A DNA stretch of 43,119 nt from contig CASEKE010000037.1 of NCBI GenBank assembly GCA_949288415.1, positions 1 to 43,119 on the forward strand, read 5' to 3'. The notes below the pieces were generated by a model. That model was not told the DNA's origin, did not search any database, and was given only the letters and a program-made list of their open reading frames with translations. A program made the translations under genes and the position numbers. Source of the DNA: an uncultured Spirochaetales bacterium. GTDB lineage: Bacteria > Spirochaetota > Spirochaetia > Sphaerochaetales > Sphaerochaetaceae. Of this stretch, positions 1 to 7,010 are shown one piece after another (within the stretch, counting starts at the first letter, position 1; each line of letters opens with the position of its first letter).

Positions 1-334
1 GGAGACTGCGAGCCAAGAGCTGACTTGTAAAACCGGCAAAAAAAATTAAATGCAAAGAAAGAAGACGAGTACGAACTCGACGAAACTCTTGCACTTGCTG
101 CCTAATTAGTGCAGCATGACGGCTTCAGGCGCTGTTCCTAGCCTGATACCCGTCAACAGAAACAGGGACTTGCCTTCCGTACAGCACCTATGCGGGAGGG
201 ACGCCAAGCGGGTGCTTCCGCATCGCAACGCCGGTCACATTGCCTAGCCTTGCGGGAAATCAGAATTGTGACTAGGCTCCGTAGACGTTTTCGGATGGAT
301 TGTCAGGACGGGAGTTCGAATCTCCCCACCTCCA
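1..334 (+). ncRNA. ssrA: tmRNA (transfer-messenger RNA), 3' part
   Basis: tmRNA rescues stalled ribosomes together with SmpB by adding a degradation tag. The tag frame starts at GCA (52-54) and reads AKKEDEYELDETLALAA, then TAA (103-105). The LALAA end is the usual protease-recognition signature. The tRNA-like 3' end is visible: T-stem 310-314 paired with 322-326 around the loop TTCGAAT (315-321), then the acceptor strand CACCTCC (327-333) and discriminator A334. CCA is not encoded; AAG follows. The 5' end, including the partner acceptor strand, lies before the window. smpB is 600 bases downstream on the other strand, which supports the call. The 17-residue acidic tag is longer than the common 10-11. 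Confidence 0.93.
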
Positions 335-363
335 AAGGACAGGTCGCCTGTCCTTTATTTTTT
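335..363 (+). terminator. Rho-independent terminator of ssrA
   Basis: AAGGACAGG (335-343) pairs with CCTGTCCTT (347-355) around the loop TCG and is followed by a T-rich run (354-363). It begins directly at the tmRNA discriminator base, so it probably sets the precursor 3' end that is trimmed before CCA addition. The tetR start codon is only about 18 bases downstream. Confidence 0.9.
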
Positions 364-380
364 GTTTTCTGAGGCACTCG

Positions 381-953
381 ATGAGAAAGATAGACAAAAG
401 GATAGAAACAACGAAGACCAAGCTCAGGAATGCCCTTCTGGAGCTCAGGAAGGAAAGAAGGATGGATTCTATAACTATTTCCCTCATCTGCGAAAGGGCC
501 AAGGTCAACAGGAACACGTTCTATTCGCATTACAGCTCGGTCGAGGCCTTGGTCGACGAAGTCGACAAGCAATTCCTCGATTACTTCACGGAAGAAATCA
601 GGAACGCAATGAAGAAACCGATGGTGAACTCGCTCTACGATTTCTTCATCTGTCTGCTCACGTCCGTCAAGGAGAATTCCTCCGTGTGTTCGCTCATATT
701 CAACGAGCATAGCGACGGAAGACTCCTGCAGGAACTCATCGCGGATGTCTTTCCCATGGCCAGCGAGCTGTGGAGCAACATGTTCAACATAGATTCCAAG
801 GTAGCTGGGATGATCTACCGCTTCATCGTCGGCGGTGCAATGGGAATAATTGAAGACTGGATCAAGAACGGCTACGAGGACGACATAAAGGATGTAGCAA
901 GAATCCTCAACAAGCTCATCATAAACGGTCAGAGCGCCTTCATGAATTGCTAG
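381..953 (+). CDS. TetR/AcrR-family transcriptional regulator
   Basis: 190-residue regulator with a TetR-type N-terminal helix-turn-helix. Residues 1-60 carry the family pattern: TKTKLRNALLELRKER, then SITISLICERAKVNRNTFYSHYSSVEALVDEV, where the NRNTFYSHY segment is the recognition helix. The rest is a helical ligand-binding and dimerisation domain whose ligand cannot be told. I chose ATG 381, with GAGG at 371-374, because an upstream extension would run back into the tmRNA terminator and 3' end. No promoter fits between the ssrA terminator and this start, so expression may depend on read-through. Its stop shares the bases CTAG (950-953) with the convergent smpB stop. The target is unknown. 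Confidence 0.85.
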   Translation: MRKIDKRIETTKTKLRNALLELRKERRMDSITISLICERAKVNRNTFYSHYSSVEALVDEVDKQFLDYFTEEIRNAMKKPMVNSLYDFFICLLTSVKENSSVCSLIFNEHSDGRLLQELIADVFPMASELWSNMFNIDSKVAGMIYRFIVGGAMGIIEDWIKNGYEDDIKDVARILNKLIINGQSAFMNC

Positions 954-1411
954 CTGTTGATTTCCCTCAGTATTCGTCTGGCGTCGCGCTGCGCATCGCG
1001 CTCCTTTATTGCTTCCTTCTTGTCCCTGACGTTCTTTCCTCTCGCAAGGGCGATCTTCATCTTCACCAGATTGTCCTTGAAATAGATCTCTATAGGAACA
1101 ATCGTAAGGCCTTTCTCATTGGCCTTCCTCTGGAATTTCTTTATTTCCTGCCTGTGGGCAAGAAGGCGACGTGGCCTGTCCGTGGTATGGTTGAAGATGT
1201 TGCCGTGACTGTACGGCTGGATGAGAAAGCCGATGAGCGTGAGCTGCTGGTCCTTCGCGACGACGTAGCTGTCCGAGAAGGAGCATCGGCCCTCGCGGAC
1301 CGACTTGACTTCGGTGCCAACCAGAGCGATTCCGCACTCCAGCTCCTCGAGAATCTCGTAGTTGAAGAAAGCCTTCTTGTTCCTCTGTATCGACTTGATG
1401 TTATCTTTCAT
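950..1411 (-). CDS. smpB: SsrA-binding protein SmpB
   Basis: 153-residue tmRNA partner that binds the tRNA-like domain and fits it into the empty A site. Recognisable family segments are KAFFNYEILEELECGIALVGTEVKSVREG near the N-terminus, a central PYSHGNIFNH stretch, RPRRLLAHRQEI, and the basic C-terminal tail GKNVRDKKEAIKERD that enters the mRNA channel. The start MKDNIKSIQRNK at 1411 is preceded by AAGGAAG. It overlaps the stop of the upstream PEGA/FGE-like gene by 4 bases (ATGA), so the two are probably translationally coupled. A 13-residue upstream extension is possible but lacks family similarity. ssrA lies nearby on the opposite strand. Confidence 0.96.
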   Translation of the reverse strand: MKDNIKSIQRNKKAFFNYEILEELECGIALVGTEVKSVREGRCSFSDSYVVAKDQQLTLIGFLIQPYSHGNIFNHTTDRPRRLLAHRQEIKKFQRKANEKGLTIVPIEIYFKDNLVKMKIALARGKNVRDKKEAIKERDAQRDARRILREINS

Positions 1412-2805
1412 ATCTTCCTTGCAAGGCGGAGTCCCATGTATTCGCTGCATTCGCTTCTTTTCGCGACTCCGACTACGCTTTCGTCTACTCCGCTGTTCAT
1501 AAATGACCCGCCCTTGACGATGATATCATCGACGCTTTCCTGCGACAAGGAGGAATCGTATCCGAAAAGGCGTGCCAGAGGAATGTACGGAGTGCTCGTG
1601 AATTCCCAAAGTCCGCCGAACATAGCCGACGGTGCGCTCATGTCCGCACTCTTGTAGGAAAGGCTTGCAGCGTACGGCTGATCCTTTGCCGAAAGGGCAG
1701 CATAGGTCCATTCCTTCTCCGAAGGGATGTAGTACTGCACGCCGCTCTCGTTCGAAAGCCATTCGGCATATGCTTCGGCCGCATGGAAACTGATGTTCCT
1801 GACCGGCTTGGTGCTCATGAATGCCGTCGAGGTATATACTCCTTCGAGGTAGAATTCGTCGACGAGACCATCCTCGATCAGACTTTCCTTGTTCTCCGCT
1901 CTCCACTTCGGGTTTGCTTCCAGAAAGAGGGCGTATTCGTACTCGGAGACGGTGAAACGGGCGATCGCAAACGGATCGACTGTCACCTCGATAGGATACG
2001 AGGCTGTCTCCGGATAGACGATTTCTCCGCTTTTGCCCAAGGTGATCTTTCCTCCCTCGAAGAAGAAGTAGCCGTCGCTGTATTTGCCTTTTTCCACGAC
2101 TGACGGAGCGGCTTCGACCGTTCCGAGTCCCTCCTTGAAAAGACTTTCAAGATCGAAGTCGATAGTCGGAAGCTCATAGCCTCTCTCTTCGAGATACAAA
2201 GAAGCCGAGAGATAGTCCTGCGCCATCTGTATGCCGGTGACGTGCATGAGAGCGAACTCCATCTCGTAGAGAACGTCGGCAAAGCCGAGTCCGTATGCAT
2301 CCTCGGCGAAGTTCATGATGATCGGAGGATAGGCATATGTTTCCGAATAGTCGCTTGTGGAGGACCAGAGAGCGACGTCGCTTATGAAGCGTTCCTTGAC
2401 TGTACGTTCGAGTTCGGGGGAATATTCCACCTGGAAGAAGATATCCTCCGTCCTATGGTGGAACAGCGTGAAGAACACATGGTGCGGCAGTTCGATGGTT
2501 TCTTCGGCGATGCTTTCACCGCCGTATATGTATTCCACATCGTGCTTTCCCGGCTCAAGATAGTATCTGGAACCCTCTGTGGATCCCTGGTATTTTCCGT
2601 CCACGATCACGCCCAGAGAATGAAGGTTCGAAGAAAACGATACGTATGTCCCGCCTCCGACCAGACCCGGAAGAACGAACAGCAGGAAAAAAAGCAGAAG
2701 AAGGGCGGCAAAGGCGGAGATGATGATGAATACTCCGGCTCGCAGCCCGAGAATCTTGTCCAGGACTACGGGCTCCACTTCAGGAAGAACCGGTTTTTTT
2801 CTCAT
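1408..2805 (-). CDS. Membrane-anchored PEGA plus FGE-like (SUMF1 fold) protein, probably non-catalytic
   Basis: 465 residues. A short cytoplasmic N-terminus is followed by a transmembrane helix (about 24-52, AGVFIIISAFAALLLLFFLL). A PEGA-like repeat follows (about 60-110, with VIVDGKYQGST and LEPGKHDVEY), then a linker, then a C-terminal formylglycine-generating-enzyme/SUMF1-type domain (about 255-465: ARFTVSEYEYALFL, KPVRNISFHAAEAYAEWLS, YYIPSEKEWTYAA, GGLWEFTS, VKGGSFMN, MGLRLARKI). The paired catalytic cysteines of true FGE, which follow the GGS(Y/F)M motif, are not seen; the sequence there is GGSFMNSGVDE. A structural or ligand-binding role is therefore more likely than sulfatase activation. 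The start sits 7 bases after a good -10 box. The gene leads smpB by a 4-base overlap. Its function is unknown. Confidence 0.8.
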   Translation of the reverse strand: MRKKPVLPEVEPVVLDKILGLRAGVFIIISAFAALLLLFFLLFVLPGLVGGGTYVSFSSNLHSLGVIVDGKYQGSTEGSRYYLEPGKHDVEYIYGGESIAEETIELPHHVFFTLFHHRTEDIFFQVEYSPELERTVKERFISDVALWSSTSDYSETYAYPPIIMNFAEDAYGLGFADVLYEMEFALMHVTGIQMAQDYLSASLYLEERGYELPTIDFDLESLFKEGLGTVEAAPSVVEKGKYSDGYFFFEGGKITLGKSGEIVYPETASYPIEVTVDPFAIARFTVSEYEYALFLEANPKWRAENKESLIEDGLVDEFYLEGVYTSTAFMSTKPVRNISFHAAEAYAEWLSNESGVQYYIPSEKEWTYAALSAKDQPYAASLSYKSADMSAPSAMFGGLWEFTSTPYIPLARLFGYDSSLSQESVDDIIVKGGSFMNSGVDESVVGVAKRSECSEYMGLRLARKI

Positions 2806-2811
2806 ATGAAC

Positions 2812-2840
2812 AAAGTAATCTTCAATTACGAGCTTGTCAA
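2812..2840 (-). promoter_or_regulatory. Sigma70-type promoter of the PEGA/FGE-like gene and smpB
   Basis: Read on the minus strand: -35 TTGACA at 2840-2835, a 17-base spacer, and -10 TACTTT at 2817-2812. The expected start point is near 2805, the A of the start codon, which would make the mRNA leaderless. The -35 overlaps a weaker + strand -35 candidate (TTGTCA, 2834-2839) facing lepB. Confidence 0.7.
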
Positions 2841-2869
2841 CTTGTACCCCTCTGGTGTACCTTCAAGGT

Positions 2870-3868
2870 ATGGATGGATTCTTGACGAGGCTGGAGGATT
2901 TCGTCGCCTCCCGCCTTACGAGGCGAAAGGCCTTGAAACTCTATAGAAAGAACAAGGAAAGGACGATCCTTGGCGAGATATGGTCCTGGATCGACGCTCT
3001 TATCTTTGCCGTGTTCTGGGTCATGATAATAAACCAGTTCCTTTTCCAGTTCTTCCTCATCCCCACGCCCAGCATGGTATCTACTCTCAACGTTGGCGAC
3101 AGAGTCGTCGTCCAGAAGAACGCATACGGTACCGAGCTCTATCCTACGGGCCCTAAAGTAGCCTCAGAGTCCAGAAGGGTGGAACGCGACGACATCATCA
3201 CGTTCTACAATCCGGAGTACGAAAGCAAGGGACCGTTCTTCGACATTCTTTCCCAGGCCGTGTTCATGGGAACGCTTTCTCTCGTCAACATAGATCGCAA
3301 TCCTGATGGGACACCCGCCGAGAGACTCTACGTCAAGAGAGCCGTCGGTTTTCCCGGCGATGTTGTCAAGTTCTCCGATGGCGATGTGACCATCACGCCC
3401 GCAGGTTATGCCGACGGAATTCCGGAGACGGAGTTCAGGGCCGCGAATGGCCTTTCCAACGGACCTCAGAGAAGCGTCGACATGTCGCTCTACGAGGGAC
3501 TCAAGGCATACGGATTTCTTTCTGCATACGATGAGAGAGGCATTCTATCCAAGGCGCCTTCCTACGTGATCGAGAGCTATGGTACGCTGCCTGCGGACGC
3601 TGCGATATACGACTATTACGAGGTCGATCACCAGAAGGCCGAGGCCGAGGTCAGGCTCGATCCTTCCGACATGGCTGCAAGAAGCAGACTTAACAGGTAC
3701 GAGAACGGCATATATGTTCCTTCCGACCACGTTCTTCCCCTTGGCGACAACAGGGACAATTCAAGGGATGGACGGTATTTCGGTCCTGTGCCCGAGTCCG
3801 ACATCACTGGAAGGGTCGTCGCACGCTTCTGGCCGCTCAACAAGATGGGAATCGTCAAGGACAAGTAG
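2870..3868 (+). CDS. lepB: Signal peptidase I
   Basis: 332-residue type I signal peptidase that cleaves signal peptides of exported proteins at the outer face of the inner membrane. A transmembrane segment lies at about 38-62, followed by the box with the catalytic serine (IPTPSMVSTL, S68). The catalytic lysine is K156 in RLYVKRAVGFPGD. The last family motif, GDNRDNSRDGRYFG, starts near 292. The 130 residues between K156 and that box form a large cap, as in other long Gram-negative LepB proteins. I chose ATG 2870 (MDGFLTRLEDF). It has only AAGG two bases upstream, so the ribosome site is poor. A TTG at 2834 is an alternative. hemW follows after 3 bases. Confidence 0.93.
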   Translation: MDGFLTRLEDFVASRLTRRKALKLYRKNKERTILGEIWSWIDALIFAVFWVMIINQFLFQFFLIPTPSMVSTLNVGDRVVVQKNAYGTELYPTGPKVASESRRVERDDIITFYNPEYESKGPFFDILSQAVFMGTLSLVNIDRNPDGTPAERLYVKRAVGFPGDVVKFSDGDVTITPAGYADGIPETEFRAANGLSNGPQRSVDMSLYEGLKAYGFLSAYDERGILSKAPSYVIESYGTLPADAAIYDYYEVDHQKAEAEVRLDPSDMAARSRLNRYENGIYVPSDHVLPLGDNRDNSRDGRYFGPVPESDITGRVVARFWPLNKMGIVKDK

Positions 3869-3871
3869 GCG

Positions 3872-4999
3872 ATGAGAAGATTCATCGACCAGAAAAGGCC
3901 GCTCTCGCTCTATGTCCACGTACCTTTCTGCTCCAGAAAGTGCTCGTACTGCGCATTCTATTCCGTTCCTTCGTCCGAATGCGGCGGAAAGGACATGGAA
4001 AGATATCACGAGATTGTCACGCGCCAGATCATGGGCATCCGGGAGGAGTTTCCCCATGCATTCGATACTATCTACATCGGAGGTGGAAACCCAGGAATGC
4101 TCGGCCCAGAACGCCTTGCATCCCTTCTTCGTGAAGCCGAGTTTCTGGGGATGCCGAAAGAGGTGACCGTCGAGCTCAACCCGGAGCAGGTGACAAACGA
4201 GATGATCCGGACGATAAGGCCATACGTGACGCGTATCAGCATCGGCATACAGAGCCTGGACGACGACATGCTTTCCAGCTTGGGACGGAACAGCACAAGA
4301 AAGCGCAATCTCGAGGCTCTTTCCATCCTTCGAGCCGAAGGAATTCCGTACAACGCCGACCTCATTACTGCCGTGCCCGGTTTCTCTGCATCGGACAGTA
4401 TAAGGGACATAGACGAGCTTTCGACGTTCGACCCGGGGCATATATCGTTCTACTGCCTGTGCTACGAGGAAGGCACTCCTATGTTCGCACGCTTTGCAGA
4501 GAGGGACGAGAACCTGGAGATCGATTGTCTTCGCTCGGGCTGGAACAGACTGGCCGAGCTCGGATACGAGCATTATGAGATATCCAACTTCGCCCGGGAA
4601 GGAGCCTATAGCCGGCACAATCTGGCATATTGGCATCTCGACCAATACATAGGTCTCGGTCCGGGAGCCGAGAGTTCGCTTGGATACGCTCCGACGTGCT
4701 CCGTCAGGTGCAACGACGATCTTCGCACTTTCCTTTCCCGTCCGACGCTGGACTTCGAGCCTCTGGACATGACCAAGACGATGCTGGAGTACATCATGGT
4801 CAGTCTGCGCACGAAGTGGGGAATAGACAAGGCCGAGTTCGCTCGGAGGTTCTCGATCGATTTCGACGAGACCTTCTCGGATTCAGTCTCACAGCTGGAT
4901 AGCAACCTATACAGGGACGATCCTGAGCGCTTCTGCCTGACCGAGGACGGTTTCATGCTGCTCGATTCGATCATATTCTCGCTATACTGCGCATATTGA
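3872..4999 (+). CDS. hemW: Radical SAM protein HemW (heme chaperone, HemN-like)
   Basis: 375 residues. Radical SAM enzyme of the HemN-like group, now regarded as heme chaperones rather than coproporphyrinogen III dehydrogenases. The iron-sulfur cluster motif CSRKCSYC gives C20, C24 and C27. Other landmarks are YIGGGNPGML (the family usually has GGGTPS), VELNPEQV, RISIGIQSLDDDML, ADLITAVPG, and SRHNLAYWHLDQYIGLGPGAESSL, which is typical of HemW. The C-terminal winged-helix part (LRTKWGIDKAEF... LTEDGFMLLDSI) is present. It lies 3 bases after lepB and is probably cotranscribed with it. The N in place of T in the glycine-rich SAM loop is a small oddity. Confidence 0.9.
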   Translation: MRRFIDQKRPLSLYVHVPFCSRKCSYCAFYSVPSSECGGKDMERYHEIVTRQIMGIREEFPHAFDTIYIGGGNPGMLGPERLASLLREAEFLGMPKEVTVELNPEQVTNEMIRTIRPYVTRISIGIQSLDDDMLSSLGRNSTRKRNLEALSILRAEGIPYNADLITAVPGFSASDSIRDIDELSTFDPGHISFYCLCYEEGTPMFARFAERDENLEIDCLRSGWNRLAELGYEHYEISNFAREGAYSRHNLAYWHLDQYIGLGPGAESSLGYAPTCSVRCNDDLRTFLSRPTLDFEPLDMTKTMLEYIMVSLRTKWGIDKAEFARRFSIDFDETFSDSVSQLDSNLYRDDPERFCLTEDGFMLLDSIIFSLYCAY

Positions 5000-5010
5000 C
5001 GTCCGACGGC

Positions 5011-5039
5011 TTGAAAGGCGGCATCGTTTTTCATAGAAT
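5011..5039 (+). promoter_or_regulatory. Upstream promoter of the yebC-ruvCAB-queA operon
   Basis: TTGAAA (5011-5016), a 17-base spacer, TAGAAT (5034-5039). It lies just after the hemW stop and about 95 bases before yebC. It is the first of two tandem sigma70-like boxes in this gap. Confidence 0.55.
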
Positions 5040-5068
5040 ATACACTCGGTCCGTAGGACTGGGCCATA

Positions 5069-5097
5069 TTGACGCGGAAAAGCTCATATGGTATTTT
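5069..5097 (+). promoter_or_regulatory. Downstream promoter of the yebC-ruvCAB-queA operon
   Basis: TTGACG (5069-5074), a 17-base spacer, TATTTT (5092-5097). The transcript would start near 5104 with a short AT-rich leader and a GAGGT ribosome site before the yebC ATG at 5132. I see no obvious SOS-type operator around it. Confidence 0.6.
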
Positions 5098-5131
5098 TTA
5101 TTCGATTTCTTATTAGATAAAAGAGGTACAT

Positions 5132-5872
5132 ATGTCAGGCCACAGCAAATGGGCAACTATCAAGCACAAGAAGGGCGTTGCGGACGCAAAGCGCGGACAG
5201 AAGTTCACAAAGCTGATCAAGGAGATTTCTGTTGCAGCGAAGATGGGCGGTCCCGATCCCGATTCTAATGCAAGACTCAGAACAGCCGTACTCAAGGCTA
5301 GGGCAGAGAACATGCCCAAGGACAACATCGAGCGCGCCATCAAGAAAGGTGCAGGCGAACTTGGAGCAACCAGCTTCTACGAACTCACGTACGAAGGATA
5401 TGCTCCGGGCGGAGTTGCCATAATCATCGATACGCTCACTGACAACAAGAACAGGACGGCAGCGGATGTGAGAAGCACCCTTACGAAGCTTGGCGGAAGC
5501 CTTGGCGCGACAGGTTGCGTAAGCTATATGTTCCAGACCAAGGGTGTGATCACCTACGATGCATCGAAGTACACAGAGGAGCAGATTTTCGAGGTCGCTC
5601 TCGAGAACGGTGCGGAAGACGTGACGACGGATGACGGAGTCATCGAGGTCACAACGACACCTGCAGATTTCGTAACCGTACTCGAAGCTCTCCAGGCAGC
5701 CGGTTTCGAGCAGGACAGCGCCGACATCAACAAGATTGCCGACCAGACTGTCGCGCTTGACAACGAGAAGGCGAACAAGGTCCTCAGAATCGTAGAAAGA
5801 CTCGAGGATCTCGATGATGTCCAGCAGGTTTCCACTAACCTCGAACTCCCGGACGATTTCCAGGAAGAGTAG
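5132..5872 (+). CDS. yebC: YebC/TACO1-family protein
   Basis: 246 residues, the normal family length. It opens with the hallmark MSGHSKWATIKHKKGVADAKRGQKFTKLIKEI, followed by GGPDPDSNARLRTAVLKARAENMPKDNIERAIKKG and YEGYAPGGVAIIIDTLTDNKNRT. The acidic C-terminal domain ends in NLELPDDF. The family was long annotated as a transcriptional regulator; its mitochondrial homologue TACO1 is a translational activator, so a ribosome-linked role is possible. It heads the ruvCAB operon, a common arrangement, with ruvC starting 5 bases after its stop. Confidence 0.94.
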   Translation: MSGHSKWATIKHKKGVADAKRGQKFTKLIKEISVAAKMGGPDPDSNARLRTAVLKARAENMPKDNIERAIKKGAGELGATSFYELTYEGYAPGGVAIIIDTLTDNKNRTAADVRSTLTKLGGSLGATGCVSYMFQTKGVITYDASKYTEEQIFEVALENGAEDVTTDDGVIEVTTTPADFVTVLEALQAAGFEQDSADINKIADQTVALDNEKANKVLRIVERLEDLDDVQQVSTNLELPDDFQEE

Positions 5873-5877
5873 GTGAA

Positions 5878-6375
5878 GTGATTATCCTAGGGATAGACCC
5901 TGGACTCGCTCAGACAGGCTGGGGCGTCGTTGAACATCTCAACGGCCGCTTCCGGCCTGTTTCTTTTGGAGTGATCAGGACCGACAGCAAGGACGAGCTC
6001 CAGGACAGGATCCGTACTCTGACGGACGATGTGGCAAGCGTCGCATCGAAGTACAGGGTCGAGGTCTGCAGCATGGAGGACATATACTTTGCGAAGAACA
6101 TTTCCTCCGCGGTTCCGGTGGCAAAGGTGATCGGGGCTGTGACGTACAAGCTGATGTGCATGGGAATCCCCGTCCACTATTTTTCGCCGCTGCAGATCAA
6201 GACGGCAGTGACCGGTACGGGCACCGCCGACAAGCACCAGGTGCAGGAGCTTGTGAGGATACAGCTGAAGCTCGAGCGCATACCGCGCCCAGACCATGCT
6301 GCCGATGCTCTTGCGGACTGCATCTGCTTCGCTTCCTATAACAGCACGAAGGAAAGGATGGGACTTCTCCGATGA
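5878..6375 (+). CDS. ruvC: Crossover junction endodeoxyribonuclease RuvC
   Basis: 165-residue Holliday-junction resolvase. Acidic metal ligands fit the family: D7 in GIDPGLAQTGWG, E67 in SMEDIYF, and the C-terminal cluster D139-H140-A-A-D143. The motif KTAVTGTGTADKHQVQ is the usual DNA-contact segment. The start is GTG 5878, five bases after the yebC stop. The preceding AGGAAGAG within the yebC end can serve as ribosome site. It overlaps ruvA by 4 bases. It acts with the RuvAB branch-migration motor encoded directly downstream. Confidence 0.95.
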   Translation: MIILGIDPGLAQTGWGVVEHLNGRFRPVSFGVIRTDSKDELQDRIRTLTDDVASVASKYRVEVCSMEDIYFAKNISSAVPVAKVIGAVTYKLMCMGIPVHYFSPLQIKTAVTGTGTADKHQVQELVRIQLKLERIPRPDHAADALADCICFASYNSTKERMGLLR

Positions 6376-7010
6376 TCAATTCCGTTACAGGCGCCTTCAA
6401 CGGCAGCCACGACAGCTATGTTTACATTTCGACCGACGGCGGGCTCGAGTTCGAGATCGAGTGCTCGCAGATGACGATCGCCAAGCTGCTTTGTCTATCC
6501 CCCGAGCAGAAGCGCAGGGTGAGACTTTTCACGCACTTCGTCCACAGCGAGAACGGCATGTTCCTCTACGGCTTCTATACGGAGGAGGAAAGAACATGCT
6601 ACAGGGAGATTACGACAGTCAGCGGGATAGGCAGCAAGGTCGCGTTGAAGATTCTTTCCTCGATAAGCGTGAAGGATTTCATAGTCGCCCTCGACAGCCA
6701 GGACGTGAAGAGACTCTCTAGACTTCCTGGCCTTGGAGCGAAGACTGCGCAGAAGCTGATCCTTCAGCTGAGGGATACTCTCGTGCTTGTCGAGGACGAG
6801 GCTTCGGAAAAAGAGGACGTACAGACAAGAAAAACCGGAGTGTCGGAATATTCCGATCTTGTCGAATCTCTCGTGGATATGGGATATGATAGAAAGAGAG
6901 TGCGCGACGACGTTGCAAAGCTCCTGAAAGAGAACGAGATGGATCTTTTCGGAAAGAGCCATGAGGAAAAGGAGAGATTCCTGTTCTCGCGCATACTCAA
7001 GAGGAGATGA
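6372..7010 (+). CDS. ruvA: Holliday junction branch migration protein RuvA
   Basis: 212 residues. RuvA forms the tetramer that binds four-way junctions and loads RuvB. An N-terminal OB fold (MINSVTGAF... [21 protein letters not shown]) is followed by the two helix-hairpin-helix motifs ([29 protein letters not shown]). After an acidic linker comes the RuvB-contacting domain III ([25 protein letters not shown]). It has 4-base ATGA overlaps with ruvC upstream and ruvB downstream. Nothing is missing. Confidence 0.95.
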   Translation: MINSVTGAFNGSHDSYVYISTDGGLEFEIECSQMTIAKLLCLSPEQKRRVRLFTHFVHSENGMFLYGFYTEEERTCYREITTVSGIGSKVALKILSSISVKDFIVALDSQDVKRLSRLPGLGAKTAQKLILQLRDTLVLVEDEASEKEDVQTRKTGVSEYSDLVESLVDMGYDRKRVRDDVAKLLKENEMDLFGKSHEEKERFLFSRILKRR

